DNA from: Nocardia sp. MH4
GTDB taxonomy: Bacteria; Actinomycetota; Actinomycetes; Mycobacteriales; Mycobacteriaceae
Reading direction: 5' to 3'
DNA length: 64,000 bases
Assembly (NCBI RefSeq): GCF_019266065.1
Contig: NZ_LPNR01000110.1
Coordinates: 83,958-147,957, forward strand
Both the position numbers and the translations under genes were made by a program. Position 1 is the first letter of the stretch. Each line of letters opens with the position of its first letter. Below the pieces are notes generated by a model. It did not search any database. It had not been told where the DNA came from and worked only from the letters and a program-made list of their open reading frames with translations. Shown here in pieces: positions 10,513 through 19,303 of this stretch.

Positions 10513-13500
10513 GGCTGCCCCTGACTCTCCGCCGCCAGCAGCGGCGCCCACCAGCGCCGCGCGATCGCCCCGAACCGGGTGCTCTCCGGTTCGCCCGCCG
10601 GGGCGGGAGCGGCGGCGAAACGGTCGAAGCGCGGGGCCCGGCCCCACACATAACGCAGATAGCGGTCGGTGTGGTCACCGAACTTGTCGGGACCGTTGGG
10701 GCCGCCGTCGAAGGCGTGTTCGGCGGCGAGCAAGGCGTCGGCGACGCTGTCGCCCCGGAAGCGGCGTTCGGCGTAGGCGGCGGTGGCGACCGGTGCGACT
10801 GGTAGCGGCTCGCACAGCCCTTCGTCGCGCAGCCGGACCAGCTCGCGGAGCACCGCCAGCGCGGCGGGCGCCTCGGGCGCCACGATCACCGACCGGGCGA
10901 CCGGCCTGCTGCGGAACTGACCGCGCCCGGTGCTGATCGCCCGCCACGACCGATCCTCGGTCGCGGCGAGCGCCAGCAGCGAAACCCAGGCGGCCAGGCG
11001 ATGTTTCGGGGCCAGCCGGGAGTAGGTGGTGCGCACCAGCGTCTCGCCGCGGACCTCGGGCACGGTGCCGGCCAGGGTGCGGCCGCCGCCGAGGTCGACG
11101 GCGATATCGACCGCGCGCGGACTCGCTTCGTAGTCGGGCTGGGCGGTGCGCACGAGCGTGTCGACGGTGCCCTCCACCTCGTCGAGGACCGCGCCGCCGA
11201 AAGCGAAGGGCGGCAACGTGCCGCGCCGCCATTCCGCGGCACGCAGCCCGGCGGGATCGGCGCCGGTGAGCCGCGCCGACAGCATCCGTTCGCCCAGATC
11301 CCATTTCGCCAGGCCGTCGAGTTCGATGGGCAGCTGGTCGGCGATGTCCTCGGCTTCCTCGGGCACCCGCAGTCCGAGGCGCTGCCACAGGAACGCGCGC
11401 ACCGGATGCTCGGCGAAGGCGATCAGCTCCGCCAGTGCCACATCCCCCTGCGGGACCGGCGGCAGCGGATCGGTCAGCAACGGCGGGCGCGGCCGCGCGG
11501 GCCGGGCGGCCGCACGGGCGCCCGCCAGCGCGACGGTGTCGAAGCTGCGCGGCCGCTCGGGAGCGAAATTGCGCCGATCGAAGGCCTGGAGGGGATGGCG
11601 GACGTGCACCGCGGCCATCGCGTCCGGACCGACGTGGGCGGCGAGGACGTCGAGCAGCTCGGCCACCGGGACCGCCGGCGGGCGCGCGGCGCCGGTCACC
11701 GGGTCGGCGCCGGTGTGCAGGATCAGCAGCCGTTCGCCCGCCGCCATGATCGCGTCGAGCAGCAGCTGGCGGTCCTCGCTGCGGGCATCGCGTTCGCCGA
11801 CGAGCGGGTCGCGGGCCAGCAGGTCGTCGCCGTCGACGGAGCCCGTCCGCGGGAAGACGTCGTCGTCGAGGCCGAGCAGAATCACCACCCGGTGCGGCAC
11901 CGACCGCATCGGGACCAGCGTGCACACCGTGAGTTCGCCGGTGCGGAAATTCGCCCGTCCGGGTCCGCCCGCGAGGCGACCGGTCAGCAGCACCGCGACA
12001 TCGGCCAGGCGCAGCGGCGTCCGGCCCGCGTGCTCGGTGGCGGCGACGATCTCGCGACGCGCCTCGGTCCGGATCCAGGAGTGCGCGTCGGGCACATCGG
12101 TGAGCAGGTCGACCGCGCGCAGCAGCACCGCCGTCCACTCGGCGGCCGGTCGCGGGCCGCGCAGATCGCGCAGGCAGACGGCGAGCCGGTCGACGAACTC
12201 GGCGAAGCGCCCCGCCAGGTCGACATCGTTGGAGTCGACGTCGTCGAGCGGCAGGGCCAGGTCCAGCCAGTCGTCGCCGGATTCGTCGGCGGTGACGCCG
12301 AGCAGGATCCGGTCGACCGCGGCGTTGAGAGTGTTCTGCGCGAAGTCGGCCAGGCCGAACGCCTCGCGCTGACGCTGCCCGATCCCCCAGCGGGCGCCGG
12401 ACTCGGCGGCCCATTCGCGCAGCCGCTCGATGTCGTCGTCGTCGAAACCGCAGCGCCTGCGCACGGTCTCGCTCGCCGCCAGGTCCAGCACCTGCGTCAC
12501 CGTGACGCGACCGTCGGCGAGCTCGAGCAGCTCGATGACCACCGCGAGCATCGGGTTGGTGACCGCCCGCCCACGGTCGGCGAGCCGCACGCGCAGCTGG
12601 TGGGCCGGGTGCTCGCCCTCGACGGGCAGATCGACGGCGCCGGTGCCGCGGTGACCGAAGGCCGCGCGGACCAGCGGCGCGTAGGCCTCCACGTCGGGGC
12701 ACATGATCAGCACGTCGCGCGGTTGCAGGTCGGGGTCGGCGGCGAAGGTCGTCAGCAGCAGGTCGCGCAGCACCTCGACCTGGCGGGCGGGGCCGTGGCA
12801 GGCGTGCAGCTCGACGCTGCCGTCGGCCGCCGCGCCCGGCCCGGGGACCTGGTCGTCGCGGATCGCCGCCTGGACGATGCCGAGCAGCGTGGCGTCCGCT
12901 CGGGTGCCGGGGAGGTGGATCGTGCTGTGCAGCAACGGGTTCAGCCGCCGCTGGAGTTCCCGCACGTCCCTGGCCAGGCCGGCCAGGAGCGGGTGCCGGA
13001 CGAGGTCGGCGGTGTGGTCGGCCGAGCGCGTCACCACCGGCGCGTCCACCTCCCCGTGGAGCCGTGTGACAGGGTCGGCCGCCGACAACGCCGTCCACAT
13101 CGCGGGGCTCGGATGGGCCAGCCAGAGGTGGACGTCGCGGTGCTCAGCCAGCGCGACGAGCACCGCGAGCTGATCGGCGGGCAGCCGGGTGAGGCCGAAC
13201 AGGGACAAGCGCGCGGGCAGGTCGACCGAGTCCGGTGCGGCCCGCAGCCGCGCGCACGCCGCGGCGAGCCGTTCGGCCGGGCTCGGCGAGCCGACGGCCG
13301 CGCGCAGTGCCCGCCACAACAGCGGCTGCCAGGCGAGGTCCTCGGGGACCGGACCGCCCGCGCCGTCGGTGTCGGCGCCGCGGGCCCAGTCGAGGATCAG
13401 CTGCGGTCGCTGCGCGGCGTAGGAGTCGAACAGCACCGCCAGGTGCGCGGCGGTGGCGTAGCGCCTGCCCACCCGATGCCCCGCGCCGGGCAGCCCGAGG

Positions 13501-13862
13501 TGGCGCGCCAGCACGGCCGCCCACGGCTGCTCGACGACCTCGTCGAGCACGCCCAGCAGGGTCCACACCAAGCGCTGGCCCGCCCACGGATCGTCGGCGG
13601 GCGCGACCCCGCTCGCGGCGGCCAGCACCTCGGCCACCAGCGCCGTCGGCGCGGGAAACGCGATATTGGCGGCCACGCCGTCACCGGCGCCCGCCACGCC
13701 GAGCACGCCCGAGAGCCGCTGCGCCAGCCAGCGCTCCACCCCCTTCGCCGGGACCGCGACCACCTCGGTGGTGAACGGATCGACCGGCGCGTCGGCGAGC
13801 ACCCGCCCCAGTCCGTCGGCCAGCGCGTCGGCGCGTTCGGCGCGATGGAGGTGCAACGGCAT
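10509..13862 (-). CDS. recC: RecBCD subunit RecC (exodeoxyribonuclease V gamma)
   Basis: 1,117 residues from the ATG at 13862. The N-terminus 'MPLHLHRAERADALADGL' and 'VPAKGVERWLAQRLS' match the start of RecC proteins, whose inactive helicase folds recognise Chi in the E. coli enzyme. A longer open frame to 13976 exists, but the extra 38 residues are Arg/Gly-rich and unlike RecC. It is first in recC-recB-recD, and the recB start overlaps its stop by four bases. A TATAAA hexamer six bases upstream of the ATG suggests the operon promoter lies here. Confidence 0.95.
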   Translation of the reverse strand: MPLHLHRAERADALADGLGRVLADAPVDPFTTEVVAVPAKGVERWLAQRLSGVLGVAGAGDGVAANIAFPAPTALVAEVLAAASGVAPADDPWAGQRLVWTLLGVLDEVVEQPWAAVLARHLGLPGAGHRVGRRYATAAHLAVLFDSYAAQRPQLILDWARGADTDGAGGPVPEDLAWQPLLWRALRAAVGSPSPAERLAAACARLRAAPDSVDLPARLSLFGLTRLPADQLAVLVALAEHRDVHLWLAHPSPAMWTALSAADPVTRLHGEVDAPVVTRSADHTADLVRHPLLAGLARDVRELQRRLNPLLHSTIHLPGTRADATLLGIVQAAIRDDQVPGPGAAADGSVELHACHGPARQVEVLRDLLLTTFAADPDLQPRDVLIMCPDVEAYAPLVRAAFGHRGTGAVDLPVEGEHPAHQLRVRLADRGRAVTNPMLAVVIELLELADGRVTVTQVLDLAASETVRRRCGFDDDDIERLREWAAESGARWGIGQRQREAFGLADFAQNTLNAAVDRILLGVTADESGDDWLDLALPLDDVDSNDVDLAGRFAEFVDRLAVCLRDLRGPRPAAEWTAVLLRAVDLLTDVPDAHSWIRTEARREIVAATEHAGRTPLRLADVAVLLTGRLAGGPGRANFRTGELTVCTLVPMRSVPHRVVILLGLDDDVFPRTGSVDGDDLLARDPLVGERDARSEDRQLLLDAIMAAGERLLILHTGADPVTGAARPPAVPVAELLDVLAAHVGPDAMAAVHVRHPLQAFDRRNFAPERPRSFDTVALAGARAAARPARPRPPLLTDPLPPVPQGDVALAELIAFAEHPVRAFLWQRLGLRVPEEAEDIADQLPIELDGLAKWDLGERMLSARLTGADPAGLRAAEWRRGTLPPFAFGGAVLDEVEGTVDTLVRTAQPDYEASPRAVDIAVDLGGGRTLAGTVPEVRGETLVRTTYSRLAPKHRLAAWVSLLALAATEDRSWRAISTGRGQFRSRPVARSVIVAPEAPAALAVLRELVRLRDEGLCEPLPVAPVATAAYAERRFRGDSVADALLAAEHAFDGGPNGPDKFGDHTDRYLRYVWGRAPRFDRFAAAPAPAGEPESTRFGAIARRWWAPLLAAESQGQP

Positions 13863-13868
13863 CCGTTG

Positions 13869-13874
13869 TTTATA
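13869..13874 (-). promoter_or_regulatory. Candidate -10 box for recCBD
   Basis: On the reverse strand TATAAA ends six bases before the recC ATG. It is an A+T-rich hexamer in a very GC-rich setting, with TTGCGG 15 bases further upstream as a possible -35. The spacing would give a leaderless or near-leaderless recC mRNA. Confidence 0.45.
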
Positions 13875-14050
13875 CGCCCAGCGACCGACCCGCAATCGTG
13901 CGGCCCCGCCGGGACCACCGCGCAGGGCGAGTGAAATAGACCACACCGCAACGCGTCCCGGCCGTGCCTGCGCCACCCTGGTTACCCACCGTGGGATCGT
14001 TGCCCTTCGGGTGGGACAGTTCGGCCGCAGGCGAAAGGCTGGTCCGGTTC

Positions 14051-14257
14051 ATGATCGCGCAGGTGATTCCCCTGGTTCCCGGTGGCGGTTTCATCGTCCG
14101 CCGTGTGGGCGACCGCTGGGAGCTGATCAACTCCCGGCGCTACGGGCCGGATCAGGTGCTGCACTCCTGGCCGCTGAATCAGCACGGCGAAGCGTTCGAG
14201 CACTGCCACCGGCTCAACGGCTGTACCATCGCTACCCCGCACGCCGCGCATCACTGA
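14051..14257 (+). CDS. Small hypothetical protein (68 aa)
   Basis: This short frame begins at an ATG at 14051. An in-frame GTG near 13991 would lengthen it by 20 residues. The protein has a plausible mixed composition with the segments 'VPGGGFIVRRVGDRWEL', 'RYGPDQVLHSW' and a His-rich tail, and its codon pattern looks coding. I recognise no family. No strong ribosome site is visible (AAAGG lies 12 bases upstream). It is divergent from recC and on the same strand as the beta-lactamase-fold gene that follows. Confidence 0.5.
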   Translation: MIAQVIPLVPGGGFIVRRVGDRWELINSRRYGPDQVLHSWPLNQHGEAFEHCHRLNGCTIATPHAAHH

Positions 14258-14334
14258 GCGGAAAACCGGTGCGGCGCAACGACGCTGTAACACACTCGGG
14301 TGCGCACCTCAAGTAGTGCACAACGGCGTCAGGT

Positions 14335-15237
14335 GTGCGAGTGTGGTCCCTCGTGCGTGACCGTTCCCCCGCCACCCGCGTCGTTCCCCGGGTCGCAGCA
14401 ACCGCCTGTCTCCTCGCCGCCGCGGCCGTCCTCACTCCGGGCGTCCCCGTGCTGGTCCCTTCGGCCCACGCCGTGCCGCCTGCGCTCACCCAGGTGTCGC
14501 AGCCCGGCTTCGACAGCGATATGAGTTCGCGGATCGCGCGGGTGAACGCCTATCTAGCCGGGCGCCCCGGCGTCACCGGGTACGTGCTGCGCGATCGCCG
14601 CACCGGTGGCATCTACGCCAACGAGCACGCCGAGAACCAGGTGTGGACCGCCTCGACGATCAAGCTGGCCATCGCCGCCGACCTGCTCAACCGGGCCAGG
14701 GTCGGCGCCATCGGACTGTCTCCTGAGGACCGCGCCAACATGGAGTCGATGCTGGCCACCTCCAACGATCACGCCGCCGACGTGCTGTGGAACAAGTACA
14801 TCGGCATCGATCGGATGGCCTACAACAACGCGTTTCGCGCGTACGGCATGGTCAGCCTGATCCCGCAGCCGACCGCCTCCGCGATGTTCCCCGACTGGTC
14901 GTTCCAGAAGTGCACCGCCGCCGACCTGGACCGGCTGATGAACACCATCCTCGACACGATGCACCCCGACGACCTCGCCTACCTGCTGGACCGGATGCGC
15001 TCGGTCGACTCCAACCAGCACTGGGGTGTCTGGGGCGCCGGCTCGCGGATGCGGCCCGGCCTGAAGAACGGCTGGTCGGCCGAGGCCGACGGCTGGGTGG
15101 TCAACTCGGTCGGCGTCGCCGGTGACGGCGAGCGCTACACCCTGGCCATCATGAACGCCCTCGGCAGCGACGGCGGATACACCGAGGGTTCCGAGACCGA
15201 CACCAAGGTCGCCGAGCTCCTGCTTGCCGGTCGCTGA
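14335..15237 (+). CDS. Exported class A beta-lactamase-fold serine hydrolase
   Basis: About 300 residues. A basic N-terminus and hydrophobic stretch end in 'SAHA', a likely signal peptide cleaved near residue 46. The mature part has the order of motifs of class A beta-lactamases: S107-x-x-K110 in 'TASTIKLA', S143-N-D in 'ATSNDHAAD', and K244-N-G in 'LKNGWS' where KTG is usual. The Asn in the third motif and the 'WGVWG' segment resemble mycobacterial LppW-like proteins rather than drug-destroying enzymes. A role in the cell envelope is more likely than antibiotic resistance, but neither is shown. Several close GTG codons (14335, 14341, 14353) could be the start. Confidence 0.8.
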   Translation: MRVWSLVRDRSPATRVVPRVAATACLLAAAAVLTPGVPVLVPSAHAVPPALTQVSQPGFDSDMSSRIARVNAYLAGRPGVTGYVLRDRRTGGIYANEHAENQVWTASTIKLAIAADLLNRARVGAIGLSPEDRANMESMLATSNDHAADVLWNKYIGIDRMAYNNAFRAYGMVSLIPQPTASAMFPDWSFQKCTAADLDRLMNTILDTMHPDDLAYLLDRMRSVDSNQHWGVWGAGSRMRPGLKNGWSAEADGWVVNSVGVAGDGERYTLAIMNALGSDGGYTEGSETDTKVAELLLAGR

Positions 15238-15441
15238 CCTTTCCCGTCCCGTATTCTCGATCTTGTCGACCGGTCCGCGTGCCACGGTGTCGCTCACCGC
15301 GGTCCGCGGTTCCCGGTGAGAGAACGCACCACAGCAGGATCGGAACCGGGATCTCGTGGCGACGCTGCCTCCGGAGCCGACTACGGTTAACCCTGTCACC
15401 ACCGTTGCGGGGCCCACCCCAGTCTGTCGAGGAGCAGGACG

Positions 15442-16863
15442 ATGAGCACTCAGTCTGTCGGGAACCAGCGACACCGTGTGGTGGTGATCGGTTCCGGGTT
15501 CGGCGGCTTGTTCGGCACCAGGCACCTGCGCAAGGCAGATGTCGACATCACCCTGATCTCCAAGACCTCCACGCACCTGTTCCAGCCGCTGCTGTACCAG
15601 GTGGCCACCGGCATCCTCTCGACCGGCGAGATCGCGCCCGCCACCCGGCTGGTGCTGCGCAAGCAGAAGAACGCGCAGGTGTTGCTCGGCGATGTCCACG
15701 ACATCGACCTGGTCAACAACACGGTCACCTCGCGACTACTCAACCGCGACACCGTCACCCCGTTCGACAGCCTCATCGTCGCCACCGGCGCGCAGCAGTC
15801 GTACTTCGGCAACGACCACTTCGCCACCTTCGCGCCCGGCATGAAGACGATCGACGACGCCCTCGAACTGCGCGCCCGCATCCTCGGCGCCTTCGAGCAG
15901 GCCGAACTCGCGACCACGCAGGAGGAGCGCGACCGGCTGCTCACCTTCATCGTCGTCGGCGCCGGTCCGACCGGCGTGGAGCTGGCCGGTCAGATCGCCG
16001 AGCTGGCCGACCGCACACTCGACGGCACCTTCCGCACCATCGACCCTCGTGACGCGCGCGTCATCCTGCTCGAGGGGGCGGGCGCGGTGCTCGGCCCGAT
16101 GGGCCCCAAGCTGGGCGCCAAGGCCGCCAAGCGGCTCGAGAAGATGGGCGTGGAGATCCAGCTCAACGCCATGGTGACCGATGTCGACGCGCACGGCGTC
16201 GTCGTCAAGGACGCCGACGGCGGCACCCGCCGGATCGAATCCGCCTGCAAGGTGTGGTCGGCCGGTGTGCAGGCCAGCCCGCTGGGCAAGATGATCGCCG
16301 AGCGCTCCGAGGGCACCGAGGTCGACCGGGCCGGGCGCGTCATCGTGGAACCGGACCTCACGGTCAAGGGTCACCCGAACATCTTCGTGGTCGGCGACCT
16401 CATGTCGGTGCCCGGCGTGCCGGGTCAGGCGCAGGGCGCGATCCAGGGTTCCACCTACGCGGCCAAGGCCATCAAGGCCGGTCTCAAGGGCCAGACCCCC
16501 GAGCAGCGCGCGCCGTTCAAGTACTTCAACAAGGGCTCGATGGCGACGATCTCGCGGTTCGACGCCGTCTGCCAGATCGGCAAGATCGAGTTCAGCGGCT
16601 TCCTGGCCTGGCTGGCCTGGCTGGCGCTGCACCTGTACTACCTGGTCGGATATCGCAGCCGGATCGTCACCGTGATCGGCTGGTTCGTCTCCTTCCTCGG
16701 CCGCAATCGCGGTCAGATGGCCGCCACCGAGCAGTGGGTCTTCGCCCGGCTGGCGATCGAGGAGGTCCAGTCCGATCAGGCCGACGCCGACGAGCTGGCG
16801 GCGGCGCTGGGTGCCCCGCCCGGTAACAACAGCAAGGCGCGTCAACAGCGCGAAGTCGGCTAG
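15442..16863 (+). CDS. ndh: Type II NADH:quinone dehydrogenase (NDH-2)
   Basis: This 473-residue flavoprotein passes electrons from NADH to menaquinone without pumping protons. The FAD-binding loop 'VVIGSGFGGLFGTRHL' is near the N-terminus. A second dinucleotide fold 'FIVVGAGPTGVELAGQ' for NADH lies near residue 172, and 'VFVVGDLMSVPG' contains the conserved FAD-contacting GD. A hydrophobic C-terminal stretch around 'FLAWLAWLALHLYYLVGY' anchors it to the membrane. The start has GAGGAG about 8 bases upstream. It is a single gene closed by a strong hairpin. Confidence 0.95.
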   Translation: MSTQSVGNQRHRVVVIGSGFGGLFGTRHLRKADVDITLISKTSTHLFQPLLYQVATGILSTGEIAPATRLVLRKQKNAQVLLGDVHDIDLVNNTVTSRLLNRDTVTPFDSLIVATGAQQSYFGNDHFATFAPGMKTIDDALELRARILGAFEQAELATTQEERDRLLTFIVVGAGPTGVELAGQIAELADRTLDGTFRTIDPRDARVILLEGAGAVLGPMGPKLGAKAAKRLEKMGVEIQLNAMVTDVDAHGVVVKDADGGTRRIESACKVWSAGVQASPLGKMIAERSEGTEVDRAGRVIVEPDLTVKGHPNIFVVGDLMSVPGVPGQAQGAIQGSTYAAKAIKAGLKGQTPEQRAPFKYFNKGSMATISRFDAVCQIGKIEFSGFLAWLAWLALHLYYLVGYRSRIVTVIGWFVSFLGRNRGQMAATEQWVFARLAIEEVQSDQADADELAAALGAPPGNNSKARQQREVG

Positions 16864-16878
16864 GCGCCGTGTACCGCG

Positions 16879-16909
16879 AGGCCGGGTGGTTCCCCGAACC
16901 ACCCGGCCT
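16879..16909 (+). terminator. Hairpin terminator after ndh
   Basis: A perfect stem of 14 bp (left arm 16879-16892, right arm 16896-16909, starting AGGCCGGGTGG) has a three-base CCC loop. It begins 16 bases after the ndh stop. There is no long T-run after it, as is usual in this GC range. Confidence 0.75.
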
Positions 16910-17014
16910 TCGCCGTATTCCGGGTTGCCGTCGTTTCGGACCCATCCGGGTCCGGTCCCGGTCCGAATGCCGGACGTCATATGTGTGACCAATCCCCCGG
17001 ATGAAAGGTGATCT

Positions 17015-17824
17015 ATGGCGACGGGGAAACACAGGGCGCCGAGCCCGCAGCGACAGAAGGTGGGTTCGGTCGTCGCGGCAGGAGCGGTACCCCTGGTCAT
17101 GGCCCTGATCGGCACGGGCACCGCGAACGCCGATCCCGCGCAGGCGGCGGTGACCCAGACCGAGCATCCGGCCGGGCCGGAGTTCGACGCGGTGGCACCC
17201 AACGCCACCCCCTATGTGGGCCAGCAGATGCCGGAGAACACGCGCAGTTCGCTGGCGTGGTCGCGATCCGGCCCGGAGACGGATTACCTGTCCCCGGTGG
17301 GCACGCTGCACACGCCGACCGCGGTCGCGCCGGTGCCGCCGATCCTGCCGCCACCGGGACAGTTCCGCTTCGGTGACCAGCTGGTCCCGGTGCCGGACTT
17401 CGTCCCGGTCGACACGTCGATCCAGATCAACGACGCCGCGGCCAACACCGAGGCCAATCTCGCGACGTTCCTCGACTCGGTCGGGCTCGAGCGCAGCCGC
17501 TCGGACCGGATCGCCTCGGAGACCCTGGGCTCGGCCGCCCGCGGCGCGGCGGTCGGGTCGATGGTGGCCACCCCGTTCGCCATGGTGGCGAGCACGGGCG
17601 GCGCGGTGGCCGGTCTGGTCGCCGGTATCCCGTTCGTCCCGATCGGCCTGGTCGCGGGCCCGATCCTCGGCGGGATGGCCGCCTACATGGCGGTGTCGGT
17701 GCCGTTCACGGTGGTCGGCGCCGGTGTCGGCGCGGCGGTGGGCGCGGCGAGCGGGTTCCTCGCGCCGCCGCGCGCGGCCGCGCCGGAGTCGATCGCCGAC
17801 GACGCGGCGCTGGTCAGCGCCTGA
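17015..17824 (+). CDS. Exported hypothetical protein with glycine-rich hydrophobic C-terminus
   Basis: 269 residues with AAAGG seven bases before the ATG. A signal peptide ends around 'TANADP' (near residue 40). The next 90 residues are polar and Pro-rich ('PPILPPPGQF'). From about residue 165 the protein becomes a series of Gly/Ala/Val hydrophobic stretches ('GAAVGSMVATPFAMV', 'VGAGVGAAVGAASG'), which look like a membrane-inserting or glycine-zipper region. Similar proteins occur in nocardiae as hypothetical or 'insoluble domain' proteins. The function is unknown. It has its own terminator and appears monocistronic. Confidence 0.75.
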   Translation: MATGKHRAPSPQRQKVGSVVAAGAVPLVMALIGTGTANADPAQAAVTQTEHPAGPEFDAVAPNATPYVGQQMPENTRSSLAWSRSGPETDYLSPVGTLHTPTAVAPVPPILPPPGQFRFGDQLVPVPDFVPVDTSIQINDAAANTEANLATFLDSVGLERSRSDRIASETLGSAARGAAVGSMVATPFAMVASTGGAVAGLVAGIPFVPIGLVAGPILGGMAAYMAVSVPFTVVGAGVGAAVGAASGFLAPPRAAAPESIADDAALVSA

Positions 17825-17840
17825 TCGTCGCTTCGTACCG

Positions 17841-17874
17841 CAGTGGGAGCCGGGGTTCGCCCCGGCTCCCACTG
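17841..17874. terminator. Bidirectional terminator with TTCG tetraloop
   Basis: A perfect 15-bp stem (CAGTGGGAGCCGGGG at 17841-17855 with 17860-17874) is closed by TTCG, the very stable UUCG-type tetraloop. It sits between the convergent ends of the exported protein gene and ureD and could serve both. Confidence 0.8.
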
Positions 17875-17879
17875 TCGTT

Positions 17880-18569
17880 CTAGCCGACCGTGACCGCGTG
17901 CGCCGCCTCGTCCGGCGAGCCGGCGCGCAGGCGGGAGCCGGTCCGGGTCGCCAGTGATCCGCCCGCGGCCAGCGGCAACCGCACCGCGTCCAGACCACCG
18001 GACCAGGCGGGTCGATCGTCCGGATAGCGCAGTTCGCTGTCGAGGGCACGGGCGGCGCTGAGCCGGTCGTCGGTGACCGTGTCCGCACCGAGGGCGAGGC
18101 GGTGGCGCAGCAGCGGCAGATCGTCGAGATCGGCGATCAGGTCACCACGCCACCGGCCGGCGTCCTCACCGCTGCGCCCGAGCTGCACTCGCTCGCGAAG
18201 CCGCAGCCGCGCGTCGGCGGCCAACCGCACGGTCGTCACCGTGTGGTGCTGTGCGCCACCGGCGACGATCGTCGGTTCCGGAGCGAAATCCAGTTCCGCG
18301 CCCGCGCCGACCTCGAAGTGCCAGTGCCCCACCGACATCGGTGTCCGCGCACTCGGCAGCGCGATCGTCGCCGCCACCGACCGGACGATCAAGCGCGCGC
18401 CCGGCAACACGACGATGCGGATATCGAGCTCGTCCCCACCGAGCGGGGTCGCCGCGGTCCCGATCAGGTGCACGGTGTCGGCGCCGGTGGACCGCCCGGC
18501 CAGGCCGCCGACCGCGTCGATGCGCGGCAGCCTGCCCGGGGCGGCGACGATGCTCAGCTCAGTGCGCAA
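17880..18569 (-). CDS. ureD: Urease accessory protein UreD
   Basis: 229 residues from a TTG at 18569 that overlaps the end of ureG by 11 bases; I find no ATG or GTG nearby in this frame. The sequence is beta-rich with the UreD/UreH-like segments 'IRIVVLPGARLIVRSVA' and 'RVQLGRSGEDAG'. Family members scaffold the UreF-UreG complex on apo-urease during nickel insertion. At this length it resembles the shorter mycobacterial UreD rather than the roughly 270-residue enterobacterial form. It is last in ureF-ureG-ureD. Confidence 0.85.
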   Translation of the reverse strand: MRTELSIVAAPGRLPRIDAVGGLAGRSTGADTVHLIGTAATPLGGDELDIRIVVLPGARLIVRSVAATIALPSARTPMSVGHWHFEVGAGAELDFAPEPTIVAGGAQHHTVTTVRLAADARLRLRERVQLGRSGEDAGRWRGDLIADLDDLPLLRHRLALGADTVTDDRLSAARALDSELRYPDDRPAWSGGLDAVRLPLAAGGSLATRTGSRLRAGSPDEAAHAVTVG

Positions 18570-19266
18570 CGCCGGTCGCCGCGTCCTGTTCGGCGGCCAC
18601 CCGCAGCTGCTCGCGCACCCACGCCAGCACCGGGGTGGCGGCGGGATCGTCGGTCAGCGATACCAGCGCGGTGGGACGCCCCTCGCGTACCTTGGCCGCG
18701 TCGCGTTCCATGACCCCCAGATCGGCGCCGACCAGGGGCGCCAGGTCGGTCTTGTTGACCACCAGCAGATCCGAGAAGGTGACACCGGGGCCGCCCTTGC
18801 GCGGCACCTTGTCGCCACCGGCCACGTCGACGACGAAGATCTGCACGTCGATCAGGCCCGAGGAGAATGTCGCGGTGAGGTTGTCACCGCCGGACTCGAC
18901 CAGGATCAGGTCCAGCGGCGGGTTGGCCGCGACCAGGTCGTCGATGGCGTCGAGGTTGGCGGTGATGTCGTCACGGATGGCGGTGTGCGGGCAGCCGCCG
19001 GTCTGCACGGCGGTGATCCGCTCGTCGGGCAGGACCGCGTGGCGGCGCAGGAAGTCGGCGTCCTCGGTGGTGTAGATGTCGTTGGTCAGCACGGCGAGGG
19101 ACAGCTCGTCACGCAGCTGCCTGCACAGCGCCGCGACCAGCGCGGTCTTGCCGGAGCCGACCGGGCCGCCGATGCCGATCCGCAGCGCCTCGCCCGGCGT
19201 GCGGTGCCGCTTGGGACGGTCGTGGCTGTGATCGTGCGGTTCGCCGTCGATCAGATGGGGCGGCAT
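18559..19266 (-). CDS. ureG: Urease accessory GTPase UreG
   Basis: 235 residues from an ATG with AGGAG six bases upstream. After a short His-rich N-terminus ('HDHSHD') come the P-loop 'GPVGSGKTALV', the metal-site motif 'GGCPHTAIR' with the Cys-Pro-His that binds nickel, and the guanine-specificity motif 'NKTD'. UreG hydrolyses GTP to deliver nickel to urease. Its identity is clear. It lies 37 bases after ureF and overlaps ureD. Confidence 0.97.
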   Translation of the reverse strand: MPPHLIDGEPHDHSHDRPKRHRTPGEALRIGIGGPVGSGKTALVAALCRQLRDELSLAVLTNDIYTTEDADFLRRHAVLPDERITAVQTGGCPHTAIRDDITANLDAIDDLVAANPPLDLILVESGGDNLTATFSSGLIDVQIFVVDVAGGDKVPRKGGPGVTFSDLLVVNKTDLAPLVGADLGVMERDAAKVREGRPTALVSLTDDPAATPVLAWVREQLRVAAEQDAATGVAH

Positions 19267-19303
19267 GGGAACTCCTTCTCGAGGGGACGGGGATGTCGGG
19301 CGG

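Noticed and set aside
11001..13934. A 977-codon open frame on the plus strand opposite recC
   Set aside because: It is antisense to recC with biased composition and no recognisable motif.
14335..15237. An antibiotic-resistance beta-lactamase call
   Set aside because: KNG replaces KTG and the sequence resembles LppW-like envelope proteins, so a resistance label is not supported.
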